In this document: piece by piece, positions 24,957-33,200 of the stretch | Layout: every line of letters begins with the position of its first letter | How positions within the stretch are numbered: position 1 is the first letter of the stretch | Origin: Flammeovirgaceae bacterium SG7u.111 | GTDB lineage: Bacteria; Bacteroidota; Bacteroidia; Cytophagales; Flammeovirgaceae | DNA: 64,000 bases | Assembly (NCBI GenBank): GCA_034044135.1 | Contig: CP139021.1 | Coordinates: 7,292,001-7,356,000 of the forward strand | Reading direction: 5' to 3' | The notes under the pieces: generated by a model | Database searches by the model: none | Told to the model about the DNA's origin: nothing | What the model saw: only the letters and a program-made list of their open reading frames with translations | Program-made: the position numbers and the translations under genes

Positions 24957-27191
24957 ATGGATAAGAATATTTTATTAATAGCTCAAGAGTTAAAAATCAG
25001 CGATAAGCAGGTAGCTGCTACGCTAGAATTGTTGGATGGCGGCGCGACCGTTCCTTTTATCTCTAGGTATAGGAAAGAGGTAACAGGCAGCCTCGATGAA
25101 GTTGCCGTAGCAGCCATTCGAGATAGGGCGTTGCAACTTCGGGAAATGGACAAAAGGAAGGCGACTATCCTCAAAACCATAGAAAGCCAAGGCAAGCTGA
25201 CCGATGAGTTGCAAGCAAAAATAGAAAGCGCCGAAACTATGACGGAGCTGGAGGATATTTACCTTCCGTACAAGCCTAAAAGAAGAACCCGTGCTACCAT
25301 AGCGAGGGAAAAAGGGCTTGAGCCATTGGCAAAGGTAATCTTTGAACAAGCGAAAAACGATCCTGCCAGTGAAGCCGAAAAATATATAAGCGAAGAAAAG
25401 GAAGTAGCAAACACCGAAGAGGCACTTGCTGGGGCAAGAGATATTATAGCCGAATGGGTAAACGAAGACCAAGAGGCGAGGAAAAAAGTGAGGCACTTGT
25501 TTGAAAAGCAAGCTGTGGTGAGCAGCAAGGTGATCCCCGGAAAAGAGGAAGAAGGGCAGAAGTACAAAGATTATTTCGACTGGTCTGAGCCTTTGCACAA
25601 CATTCCTTCGCACAGACTGCTGGCTATGAGAAGAGCAGAAAGAGAATTGATTATTTCTTTTGACTGTACACCTGAGGAGGAAAGGGCACAAGAAATATTG
25701 GAAAAGCAATTTGTGACCAGCAGCAACGAAAATGGACAGCAAGTCCAGTTGGCTATAAAAGATTGCTACAAAAGATTATTGAAACCCTCTATGGAGACAG
25801 AAATCCGTTTGGCTTCGAAGCAAAAAGCGGACGTGGAGGCTATCAACGTATTTGCCGAAAACCTCCGCCAGTTGCTTATGGCAGCACCTTTGGGGGAAAA
25901 AGCAACGCTTGCCCTCGACCCAGGTTTCCGTACGGGCTGCAAAGTAGTCTGCCTCGATAAGCAAGGGAAATTGGTTCACCACGAAGCTATTTACCCCAAC
26001 GAGCCACAGAAGAAAGTTGCCCAGTCGGGAGCGATCATCAAGCATTTGGTAGAGAAATTTAACATAGAAGCCATTGCCATAGGTAACGGAACGGCGAGCA
26101 GGGAAACCGAAAGCTTTGTAAAAAGCCTTGGGCTTCCTTCCAGTATCATCATTTTGATGGTAAACGAAAGTGGCGCATCTATCTATTCCGCTTCCGAAAC
26201 CGCTCGTGAAGAATTCCCTGACCAAGACGTGACCGTAAGAGGCTCGGTTTCTATCGGTAGGAGATTGATGGATCCTTTGGCAGAGTTGGTAAAGATCGAC
26301 CCAAAATCTATTGGCGTTGGGCAGTACCAACACGATGTGGATCAAAACGAATTGAAGAAATCGCTGGACGATGTGGTGCTTAGCTGTGTGAACGGCGTAG
26401 GTGTGGAAGTGAATACGGCAAGTAAAGAATTGCTGACCTACGTTTCGGGCGTAGGAGCTTCTATTGCCAAGAACATCGTAAAATACAGAGAGGAAAACGG
26501 TCCTTTTACTAAGAGAAGCGAGCTGAAAAAAGTAGCCCGACTTGGCGATAAAGTATATGAGCAAGCAGCTGGTTTCTTGCGCATAAGAAATGCGAAAAAC
26601 CCATTGGATGCCAGTGCGGTTCACCCAGAAAGTTATCACATAGTGGAGCAGATGGCGAAAGACCTCAACTGCACAGTGAAGGATCTCATGAGCAAAGACG
26701 AGTTGAGGAAACTCATAAAGCTCAAAACATATGTGACGGACAAAGTAGGCTTGCCCACTCTCCAAGATATTTACAGCGAGCTTGGCAAACCTGGGCGAGA
26801 CCCAAGGGAGCAGTTCGAAGCCTTCCAATTTGCCGAAGGTGTAGACAAAATGGAAGATTTGAAAATAGGAATGAAACTTCCGGGAATTGTCACCAACATC
26901 ACCAACTTCGGAGCTTTTGTAGATATAGGAGTTCACCAAGATGGCTTGGTACACCTCAGCCAAATGGCCGACCAGTTTGTAAAGCATCCTTCCGATGTGG
27001 TGAAAGTCCACCAAAAAGTGGAAGTGACCGTAACCGAAGTAGACATCAATCGCAAAAGGATAGCCCTCAGCATGAAGTCGGGCGATAAAAAAGCTCCCCA
27101 AAAGAGAAAAAGAAAGGACGGAGCACCAGCCCCAAAAGAGCAAAGTATGGAAGAAAAACTCAGCATGCTCAAAAGCAAGTTTGGGAAGTAG
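24957..27191 (+). CDS. tex: Tex-family RNA-binding protein
   Basis: A 744-residue cytoplasmic protein of the Tex family, which binds RNA and is linked to transcription and RNA turnover. Domains in order: N-terminal helical region with DGGATVPFISRYRKEVTGSLDEVAVAAIRDR (residues 28-58); YqgF/RNase H-like domain around residues 320-450 (TLALDPGFRTGCKVVCLDKQGK, AIAIGNGTASRETESF); helix-hairpin-helix region around 485-555 (VSGVGASIAKNIVKYREENGPF); and a C-terminal S1 domain from about 640 to 710 (GMKLPGIVTNITNFGAFVDIGVHQDGLVHLSQMAD). The tail is Lys-rich. Length and order are standard. A long antisense frame inside it (25776-27143) is a codon shadow. Confidence 0.95.
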   Translation: MDKNILLIAQELKISDKQVAATLELLDGGATVPFISRYRKEVTGSLDEVAVAAIRDRALQLREMDKRKATILKTIESQGKLTDELQAKIESAETMTELEDIYLPYKPKRRTRATIAREKGLEPLAKVIFEQAKNDPASEAEKYISEEKEVANTEEALAGARDIIAEWVNEDQEARKKVRHLFEKQAVVSSKVIPGKEEEGQKYKDYFDWSEPLHNIPSHRLLAMRRAERELIISFDCTPEEERAQEILEKQFVTSSNENGQQVQLAIKDCYKRLLKPSMETEIRLASKQKADVEAINVFAENLRQLLMAAPLGEKATLALDPGFRTGCKVVCLDKQGKLVHHEAIYPNEPQKKVAQSGAIIKHLVEKFNIEAIAIGNGTASRETESFVKSLGLPSSIIILMVNESGASIYSASETAREEFPDQDVTVRGSVSIGRRLMDPLAELVKIDPKSIGVGQYQHDVDQNELKKSLDDVVLSCVNGVGVEVNTASKELLTYVSGVGASIAKNIVKYREENGPFTKRSELKKVARLGDKVYEQAAGFLRIRNAKNPLDASAVHPESYHIVEQMAKDLNCTVKDLMSKDELRKLIKLKTYVTDKVGLPTLQDIYSELGKPGRDPREQFEAFQFAEGVDKMEDLKIGMKLPGIVTNITNFGAFVDIGVHQDGLVHLSQMADQFVKHPSDVVKVHQKVEVTVTEVDINRKRIALSMKSGDKKAPQKRKRKDGAPAPKEQSMEEKLSMLKSKFGK

Positions 27192-27267
27192 AGCTTAGGA
27201 TTGAGTAAAAGTGTTTATTTATTGAAAGCCTGTGAGATTCGTCTTGCAGGCTTTCGTTGTTTTTCAG

Positions 27268-27369
27268 CCGCTCGGTTCCAGCCGAGTGGCAACTATTTTG
27301 TAGCCTCTGGTTGCCATGAGCGAGACGCTCGAAAAATATTCCTCACTCGGCAAGAGCCGAGCGAGAGGA
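27268..27369 (+). repeat. Palindromic repeat element, copy A
   Basis: Three hairpins in a row: CCGCTCGG/CCGAGTGG (27268-27289), GAGCG-AGA-CGCTC (27318-27330) and CTCACTCGGC/GCCGAGCGAG (27342-27365). Between the first two lies GTAGCCTCTGG. A second copy in opposite orientation is at 28265-28412. No open frame runs through it. It resembles REP- or MITE-like palindromic elements. Confidence 0.75.
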
Positions 27370-27519
27370 GTGTCCTTAATCGGAGGAAGGATTAAAAAAA
27401 CAACCCCAAATAATCTAAAAATCCACGGCTTAGGATTTAGTTTTGAAATGATGAGATTAGATGAAAAATGGATTAATGGCTTATTGTCCAAATAATATTC
27501 TGTGGTAGTTCTAGAAGTT

Positions 27520-27706
27520 AGCGGGGGAGAATAGAAATTTACTCGGCTGTAGAATAATTAAGAGCGGGAATGCGTCGGTTAAGGGCTTTGCCAAATAGTC
27601 TTCGGGGGGAATGCGAAAATCCAGCGGGGGAATAGGAAAAAATAGGATGATCGCCGAATAATCTAGACTGGGAATGCAAAAATGTAGCGGGAGTGTTGGT
27701 AAATCG
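27520..27706. repeat. Degenerate tandem repeat, period about 20-21 bases
   Basis: About nine imperfect units follow one another without spacers. Consensus is near GCGGGGGAATAGAAAAATTA; the clearest units begin at 27520, 27602, 27623 and 27665 (GGGGGAATGCGAAAATCCA, GCGGGGGAATAGGAAAAAAT, CTGGGAATGCAAAAATGTA). Read on the minus strand it would give a heptapeptide repeat like LDFRIPP within a 79-codon frame (27511-27750), but no start context supports a gene. The remaining bases from 27192 to 27958 hold copy A of the palindromic repeat and otherwise nothing I can assign. Confidence 0.6.
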
Positions 27707-27958
27707 CCTCCGTTTGTTAGTTGAGCCACCCTTTTTGCCCAGTTTCCCACTTCTTTTGTGGCAAAGTGGCAGTCAGGAGTGCTTGGGAAGCTTTCTTGTA
27801 GAGTAAAGAGCGGTTAGTTGGTAGTACGGGGCAAGGAGTGCGAGGTGTATCTCCAATCTTTTATGAGCGGAAAGCTTTTTTGAACCCTATGCCGTATCTT
27901 TGGGTTAGCAAAATAAAGACTTCACATCGAATAACCGTGCCGAGGGCACTTATGCTAT

Positions 27959-28210
27959 ATGATTAAGTTTCTTTTAATTCTCATTCTTGTTATCTATCTC
28001 GTTTCTCGCTTTGCAGGGTACATTTTTAGGGTGATCTACTGGCTTACAGGACAGACGCCCCCACACCAGCGAAAGGCACAAAGTGCTTCTTCGGCTACAC
28101 AAACAAAGAACGGGATTCAGGTTATTATTCCTCAAAAAGAACAAAAAAGAGGAGAGTTTAAAGGCGGTGATTATGTCGACTTTGAAGAAGTGAAGGAAGA
28201 TAAGAAGTAG
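27959..28210 (+). CDS. DUF4834 family small membrane protein
   Basis: An 83-residue protein. Residues 3-32 are one strongly hydrophobic membrane segment (KFLLILILVIYLVSRFAGYI), followed by a short linker and a conserved acidic C-terminus, FKGGDYVDFEEVKEDK, which is the hallmark of the Bacteroidota family DUF4834. Function unknown; the inner membrane location is inferred from the single helix. TATCTTTG at 27895-27902 fits a -7 box 57 bases upstream, but its -33 partner is not at normal spacing. The gene sits between the two inverted palindromic repeats. Confidence 0.8.
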   Translation: MIKFLLILILVIYLVSRFAGYIFRVIYWLTGQTPPHQRKAQSASSATQTKNGIQVIIPQKEQKRGEFKGGDYVDFEEVKEDKK

Positions 28211-28264
28211 GGGTAGGAAGAGTTGGGACTTGGGTAGGGGTTAGCTAAAAACGCTACTCGCCCC

Positions 28265-28412
28265 ACTCGCTCCTAGCCGAGTGAGGACTATTGTTGAACA
28301 TCTTGCTTAAAGGTAGCCAGAGGCTACAGTAATTTTACCACTCGGCAGAACCGAGCGGTATAACAGTTGGAAGAGGTTTAGGGGGGTAAAAGGCACGAGC
28401 GAGACGCTCGCG
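28265..28412 (-). repeat. Palindromic repeat element, copy B (inverted)
   Basis: Read on the minus strand it repeats the order of copy A: CCGCTCGGTTCTGCCGAGTGG (plus coordinates 28338-28358), then GTAGCCTCTGGC, a spacer of about 25-30 bases, CCTCACTCGGC and GAGCGAG. The motif GAGCGAGACGCTCG, inside copy A, is here placed just outside, at 28397-28410. The stretch from 28211 to 28429 holds nothing else. It may also serve as terminator for the convergent flanking genes. Confidence 0.7.
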
Positions 28413-28429
28413 CCAGTTTTTCTTTCTTA

Positions 28430-29569
28430 TTACTGCAAAATATGTCTTGCGATCACTAGCTTCTGGATTTCGGAAGTGCCTTCGTATATCTGGGTGATCT
28501 TGGCGTCCCGCATCAGCCTTTCCACATGGTATTCTTTCACAAAACCATATCCTCCGTGAACTTGCACGGCTTCCACGGTGGTGTCCATTGCCACTTGCGA
28601 AGCGAACAGCTTTGCCATAGCGCTGGCGTTGGCATAATCTAATCCCATATCTTTTTCATGCGCTGCTTTTAGGCAGAGCAGCCTTGCCGCTTCTATTTCC
28701 GTAGCCATTTTGGCTAGTTTGAAGGAAATTCCTTGATGCTCGCAGATGGGCTTGCCAAAGGCTTTTCGCTCTTTCGAATATTTCAGGGCGAGTTCGTATG
28801 CTCCCGAGGCTATTCCCAAGGCTTGGGAGGCAATACCTATCCTTCCGCCGTTGAGGGTTTTCATGGCTATTTTGAATCCGTCCCCATCTTCGCCCAGTCG
28901 GTTTTCTTTGGGTACTTTCACATCGGTGAAACCAAGGGAGTGCGTATCGGAACCTCGAATGCCGAGTTTGTCTTCTTTCTTTCCAACTACAAATCCTTCC
29001 TGGCCTTTTTCCACTATCAGGCAATTGATGCCCTTGTGCCTTTTCTCCCGATCGGTTTGGGCAAGTACCAAATAGACAGAAGCAGTTCCTCCGTTTGTGA
29101 TCCAGTTTTTATTTCCGTTAATGAGGTAATGGTCGCCTTTGTCTTCAGCTGTGGTCTGTTGGGCGGTAGCGTCGCTGCCTGCTTCGGGTTCGGAAAGGCA
29201 AAATGCTCCCCAGATCTCTCCCTTGGCTAGTGGTACGAGGTATTTTTCCTTTTGGGCTTCCGTTCCGTATTTTTCTAGCCCCCAGCATACAAGCGAGTTG
29301 TTCACGGACATCACTACAGAAGCGGAAGCATCTATCTTAGAGATTTCTTCCATGGCGAGGACGTAGGAAATGGTATCCATGCCGCTGCCACCGTACTTTG
29401 GGTCCACCATCATTCCCAAGAACCCAAGTTCCCCCATCATCTTGACTTGGGCGTGGGGGAATTCCTGTTTGTCGTCGCGCTCGATTACGCCGGGCAACAG
29501 TTCTGTTTGGGCAAAGTCACGGGCGGCATCCCGCACCGCTAGTTGTTCTTCGGTAAATTCAAAAGTCAT
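28430..29569 (-). CDS. Acyl-CoA dehydrogenase
   Basis: A 379-residue flavoenzyme that introduces the alpha-beta double bond in acyl-CoA during fatty-acid or branched-chain amino-acid breakdown. Landmarks: GELGFLGMMVDPKYGGSGMD (residues 50-70), the FAD-binding ACAD signature GAFCLSEPEAGSDA, NGNKNWITNGG, and the C-terminal QVHGGYGFVKEYHVERLMRDAKI. The catalytic base is Glu363 in IYEGTSEIQ, the position used by short-chain and butyryl-CoA dehydrogenases. Chain-length preference cannot be read with certainty. The promoter region has a near-consensus -7 box and a perfect inverted repeat (separate entry), suggesting repression by a TetR-like or similar dimer. Confidence 0.94.
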   Translation of the reverse strand: MTFEFTEEQLAVRDAARDFAQTELLPGVIERDDKQEFPHAQVKMMGELGFLGMMVDPKYGGSGMDTISYVLAMEEISKIDASASVVMSVNNSLVCWGLEKYGTEAQKEKYLVPLAKGEIWGAFCLSEPEAGSDATAQQTTAEDKGDHYLINGNKNWITNGGTASVYLVLAQTDREKRHKGINCLIVEKGQEGFVVGKKEDKLGIRGSDTHSLGFTDVKVPKENRLGEDGDGFKIAMKTLNGGRIGIASQALGIASGAYELALKYSKERKAFGKPICEHQGISFKLAKMATEIEAARLLCLKAAHEKDMGLDYANASAMAKLFASQVAMDTTVEAVQVHGGYGFVKEYHVERLMRDAKITQIYEGTSEIQKLVIARHILQ

Positions 29570-29755
29570 GTGTGTATGTTTTTGGTTTTTGATTTTGTTA
29601 AATCAAAATGGTTAATGTTGAAGGGTTAAGGTTTAAAAAAGGTGGTTTGGATCTTTCCTTTGGTAAGCATTAAACTTTAACCCGTAAACTTTTCAAAGCA
29701 TTTCTCTGAAATAAGTGTTTGGTAGTTCTGTGGCACGTGCATAACTAACAATATA

Positions 29756-29799
29756 GTATGCGTGCATACCAAATATACTAAAAAGGAACGTTCCCGAAA
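29756..29799 (-). promoter_or_regulatory. Promoter and candidate operator of the acyl-CoA dehydrogenase gene
   Basis: On the minus strand: TTTC (29799-29796), an 18-base spacer containing the palindrome GGAACGTTCC (29785-29794), and TATATTTG (29777-29770) as the -7 box. Directly after the -7 box, where transcription should start, lies GTATGC-AC-GCATAC (29769-29756), a perfect inverted repeat. The leader to the start codon would be about 187 bases. Confidence 0.55.
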
Positions 29800-29840
29800 A
29801 GGTTTTAGGTAAAACTTAGAGATGTAGGTAGATGTTTAGG

Positions 29841-30740
29841 TTAATCGTATTCGAGGAGGATAGGGAAATTGTTGGTAAGGATACCGAGTTTGTTGCATGC
29901 CGATTTAGAGAGCTTGAGCAAGGTGTTTTTAGAGGTATCTCGGGTAGAAAGTTTTCCTATTATTTTCACCATGATAGCCTTTTTGTTGCTAGGGTTGGTC
30001 ACTTTTACCAGCGTGCCGTAGGGCAGGGAGGCATGCAGGGCAAAGTCTTGGGTAGATCGCTGCCCTCGGTCGGAAATCATTTGTCCCACACCTGATTCTA
30101 GGTGCTTATATTTCTTCAACACAGGACTTGCTTTTTTTTCTCCAAAACCTACTATGAGCTTTTGCCCAATGGAAAGTTTGCTCTTTGCATCGATCCCGTT
30201 CCACCAAAAAATACTGTCCAAGGTAGTTTGGTGGTACTTTGCTATCCCAAAATAGGTATCCCCTTTTTTTACTTCGTAGTAGTTCGTATTTTTATTTTCG
30301 ATGCTTTTTTTGTCTAATATTTCCACATAAATGGCTTGTCCAGGAGAAAGTGTCTCGCTTTGTAGTTGGTTGAGAGATTTTAGCCTTTGATGGCTCATTC
30401 CGTAGGTATCGGCAATTTTCTGGAGTTGGTCTCCTGCTTGGGTAGTATGAACATGGATAAGTCTGAGGGGAGGATTGAAAAGAGCGCCTTGATGGGCGGG
30501 AATGACCAAAATAGTGCCTAGGCTCAGTACGCTGATGTTCCCATTTCTATCTTGAATTTCTTCTGCGCTTACCTTGTATCGGGTTCCAAGTTTGTAGAAC
30601 GTTTCTCCTTTTTCTACCCTATGCAAGATAAAGATTTGGTTGTTGATCATCGTGATCCCCATGGAATCGAGCGAGGCATGGGCGCTTGCAAATGTGGAAA
30701 GTCCGAGAAGTATGGAAAGTAAAAAAAACAGTTGCTTCAT
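29841..30740 (-). CDS. LysM protein with RlpA-like C-terminal domain
   Basis: A 299-residue exported protein (signal peptide to ASAHA, residue 22). It carries three LysM peptidoglycan-binding modules: HRVEKGETFYKLGTRYKVSAEEI (about 40-85), HTTQAGDQLQKIADTYGMSHQRL (about 97-140) and YEVKKGDTYFGIAKYHQTTLDSI (about 154-198). Residues about 215-299 resemble the double-psi beta-barrel of RlpA (GQMISDRGQRSTQDFALHASLPYGTLVKVTNP), which in RlpA binds or cleaves denuded glycan strands; the catalytic residues cannot be confirmed here. It likely acts on the cell wall. It follows the DUF4905 gene by 8 bases, so the two form an operon. Confidence 0.85.
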   Translation of the reverse strand: MKQLFFLLSILLGLSTFASAHASLDSMGITMINNQIFILHRVEKGETFYKLGTRYKVSAEEIQDRNGNISVLSLGTILVIPAHQGALFNPPLRLIHVHTTQAGDQLQKIADTYGMSHQRLKSLNQLQSETLSPGQAIYVEILDKKSIENKNTNYYEVKKGDTYFGIAKYHQTTLDSIFWWNGIDAKSKLSIGQKLIVGFGEKKASPVLKKYKHLESGVGQMISDRGQRSTQDFALHASLPYGTLVKVTNPSNKKAIMVKIIGKLSTRDTSKNTLLKLSKSACNKLGILTNNFPILLEYD

Positions 30741-30748
30741 AGAAGTTG

Positions 30749-31525
30749 TTATAATTCGATTCCTTTTAACAAGGTTTTGTTGCTAATAAAAAGCAAGAGG
30801 TTTTCAAATACAAAAAAATTAGAAGTAGCAATGCCTTTTAATTCTTTGTCGAGCTTTTCATGCAGAAGAGTATTGCCATTTTTATCCATTATCAACATGA
30901 AATGAGAAAGAAGCTTGTTTTCGCTTAGATAATAGCTCAATATGATTTTACCGTCTTTTTCGAGGTAGTTAATTACCTTACTGGCATTGACCTGAAGCTT
31001 TTTTTGCAGAAATATTTTTACCGTTTCGAAGTGTTCTTCTCCTTCAAAATACCTGAGAGGTAAGTCGTAGAAGTTTTTTGCTTCTTCGTTGGGCAAGGTG
31101 GAGTTCTCTTCTGAAATATCTCCGTTTTCAGCCTTTATTGCGTAATAACTTTTCTCGCCCTCTTCATTTTTGGAAAGGTAGACCAGTTCTTTTGTGGCTA
31201 ATTCATATTGGCTTTTTTCTTTTTCCCAAAGTAAGCTGCCTGTTTGGCTATTGATGGCCATTACCGCTTCGGGCTCGGGGTTTTTCTCATTAGAATATTT
31301 TGAAATAAAAAGCTTACCATGGTCGGCGGCGATCATTCCAGACCACCAAGTACTCTCTAGGTCAAACTCTTTCCAAATGGTTTTGCGATCGTTAAGTTTG
31401 AGGCAGGCATAACTCAAAGACATTTCCTCCTCGTTGCGGGTTTCTAACCAAAGTAGTCGTTCTCCATGGTCTATTAAAAGCTTCCAAATAGACCCTTTTG
31501 TACTATAATTTATCTTTTCCTGCAC
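30749..31525 (-). CDS. DUF4905-like protein
   Basis: A 258-residue protein with no signal peptide or membrane segment. It contains repeated short strands with WW and INSQTGSLLWEKE motifs (KLLIDHGERLLWLETRNEEE, WSGMIAADHGKLFIS, AVMAINSQTGSLLWE, NFFVFENLLLFISNKTLL) that look like blades of a beta-propeller of the PQQ/quinoprotein type. From memory it fits DUF4905, a family restricted to Bacteroidota; the family has no known function. It is the first gene of a likely two-gene unit with the LysM protein (8-base gap) and is divergent from the NfeD gene. Confidence 0.7.
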   Translation of the reverse strand: MQEKINYSTKGSIWKLLIDHGERLLWLETRNEEEMSLSYACLKLNDRKTIWKEFDLESTWWSGMIAADHGKLFISKYSNEKNPEPEAVMAINSQTGSLLWEKEKSQYELATKELVYLSKNEEGEKSYYAIKAENGDISEENSTLPNEEAKNFYDLPLRYFEGEEHFETVKIFLQKKLQVNASKVINYLEKDGKIILSYYLSENKLLSHFMLIMDKNGNTLLHEKLDKELKGIATSNFFVFENLLLFISNKTLLKGIEL

Positions 31526-31779
31526 GCTTATATTATCTCTTTAAAAGTATCAATGTTCTTGAATATTGGGCAAATTTCCTAGCGAAAAGCTTTGCTGTTT
31601 TCTTATTCGGGTTTTAAATTCTTTCGCCCAGTTGGTTGTTTGTAAAAGTAAAGAGCTTCTTTGCGAATAATACTCTTTCTAGTTTTTATCTTTAAATTCA
31701 AAACGAACCCTTTGAATAGAAGAAGGTTCTATTAACAACAAGTCTACTTAAGCCGAAAGGCTTTTCAATTGTTTTATAT

Positions 31780-33135
31780 ATGAAATTATTTCAAGTCTTT
31801 GGATTCATTTTGTTGGCAATGCTGGGTGCAATGAAAGCTCAGGCTCAGCAAAAAGTATTTGTGATGGAAATTAGGGCTGAAATAGACCCTAGGATGAACA
31901 GGTATGTGGAATTGGCGCTTACCGAGGCGGAGGATATCGAAGCTGATTATGTGGTGGTGGATATGAATACTTATGGCGGAGCGGTAAACGATGCGGATGA
32001 TATCCGAACGATGTTTTTGGAGTTTGAAACGCCTGTTTTTGTATTTATAAATAATAATGCTGCTTCGGCAGGTGCGCTTATCTCGATTTCCTGCGACAGT
32101 ATTTATATGGAGCAAGGGGCAAATATTGGGGCGGCTACGGTGGTGATGGGAGGCGATGGTTCGCAAGCTCCTGATAAATACCAATCGTATATGCGCTCTA
32201 TCATGCGCTCCACTGCGGAGTCGAAAGGGCGTGACCCTAAAATAGCCGAGGCCATGGTAGATGAAGACTTGGTGGTAGACAGTATTTCGGAAGGTGGAAA
32301 AGTGATTTCGTTTACAGCATCTGAGGCCATGAAATATGGTTTTTGTGAGGGAATAGTCAACTCGGTGGAAGAGGTGCTTGCACTAAATGGAGTTGAAGAT
32401 TATGAATTAATACGGTATGAAGTTTCTGCCACTGAAAAGGTTATTTCTTTTGCCCTGAATCCGTTTATCAGTGGGGTTTTGATCTTGGTGATCATTGGCG
32501 GGATCTATTATGAGCTGCAAACTCCCGGAGTTGGGTTTCCTATAGCTGCGGCTGTAGTGGCTTCTCTGCTTTATTTTATTCCTTATTACCTAAACGGACT
32601 GGCTGAAAATTGGGAAATAGTGCTGTTTGTGGTGGGGATATTACTTATAGCCGCAGAAATTTTTGTGATTCCGGGCTTTGGGGTTGCTGGTATTTCGGGA
32701 ATCATACTTACGGTAGGTTCGCTTGTGCTGGTGATGGTCAATAATGACTTTTTCGACTTTACCTTTGTGCCCTCAGGAAACTTAGCTAGTGCCCTGGCGA
32801 CGGCTATGGGGGGAATGTTTGGTTCTATCGTACTGCTAGTTGTAGGTTTGCAGCGGATAAGTAAATCTAAAAACATGAAAGATATTGTGCTTTATAGCTC
32901 CCTAGAAAAGGATGCTGGGTACACATCGAAGTTTGTAGAAGATGATTTGGTGGGGTTAACGGGGCTTGCTTATACCGTGCTTCGACCAAGTGGTAAAATA
33001 AAGATCAATGACCAAGTGTACGATGCTTCCACACGTGGAGATTTTATTGAGAAAGGAGAAGAAATAATAGTAGTTTCGGATGAAGGCTCTTCTTTAAAAG
33101 TTAAAAAATATGAAAAGGGTGAGCTAGGATTTTAA
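31780..33135 (+). CDS. NfeD family membrane serine protease (long form)
   Basis: A 451-residue membrane protein. The signal peptide (residues 1-22) is followed by a ClpP-like serine protease domain (25-220) with the nucleophile Ser96 in NNAASAGALIS and GANIGAATVVMGG. Residues about 228-345 contain several membrane segments (ISGVLILVIIGGIYYEL, AAAVVASLLYFIPYYL, IVLFVVGILLIAAEIFVIPGFG, GSIVLLVVGL). Residues 380-451 are the NfeD OB-fold domain (LVGLTGLAYTVLRPSGKIKINDQVYDASTRGDFIEKGEEIIVV). Long-form NfeD proteins usually pair with stomatin/flotillin proteins and cleave them; no stomatin gene is adjacent here. Confidence 0.93.
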   Translation: MKLFQVFGFILLAMLGAMKAQAQQKVFVMEIRAEIDPRMNRYVELALTEAEDIEADYVVVDMNTYGGAVNDADDIRTMFLEFETPVFVFINNNAASAGALISISCDSIYMEQGANIGAATVVMGGDGSQAPDKYQSYMRSIMRSTAESKGRDPKIAEAMVDEDLVVDSISEGGKVISFTASEAMKYGFCEGIVNSVEEVLALNGVEDYELIRYEVSATEKVISFALNPFISGVLILVIIGGIYYELQTPGVGFPIAAAVVASLLYFIPYYLNGLAENWEIVLFVVGILLIAAEIFVIPGFGVAGISGIILTVGSLVLVMVNNDFFDFTFVPSGNLASALATAMGGMFGSIVLLVVGLQRISKSKNMKDIVLYSSLEKDAGYTSKFVEDDLVGLTGLAYTVLRPSGKIKINDQVYDASTRGDFIEKGEEIIVVSDEGSSLKVKKYEKGELGF

Positions 33136-33150
33136 ATCGATCATAAATTT

Positions 33151-33179
33151 TTTGACTCCGCCCAACTGGTGTACATTTG
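33151..33179 (+). promoter_or_regulatory. Candidate promoter of the DUF6452-DUF6048 pair
   Basis: TTTG (33151-33154), a 17-base spacer and TACATTTG (33172-33179) match the Bacteroidota -33/-7 pattern. The start codon is 21 bases after the -7 box. Confidence 0.55.
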
Positions 33180-33200
33180 CCAAAAATTTTGAATAAGTAA

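Noticed and set aside
25776-27143. 455-codon open frame antisense to tex
   Set aside because: Codon shadow of the firm Tex gene; Cys/Phe/Tyr/His-rich composition, no domain.
27520-27706. CRISPR-like array
   Set aside because: Units are imperfect and directly adjacent with no unique spacers, and there are no cas genes.
27511-27750. 79-codon minus-strand frame giving a heptapeptide repeat
   Set aside because: The DNA itself is a degenerate tandem repeat; no start context or family supports a protein. Reported as a repeat.
28656-29230. Several antisense frames inside the acyl-CoA dehydrogenase gene
   Set aside because: Shadows of a well-conserved gene; no domains.
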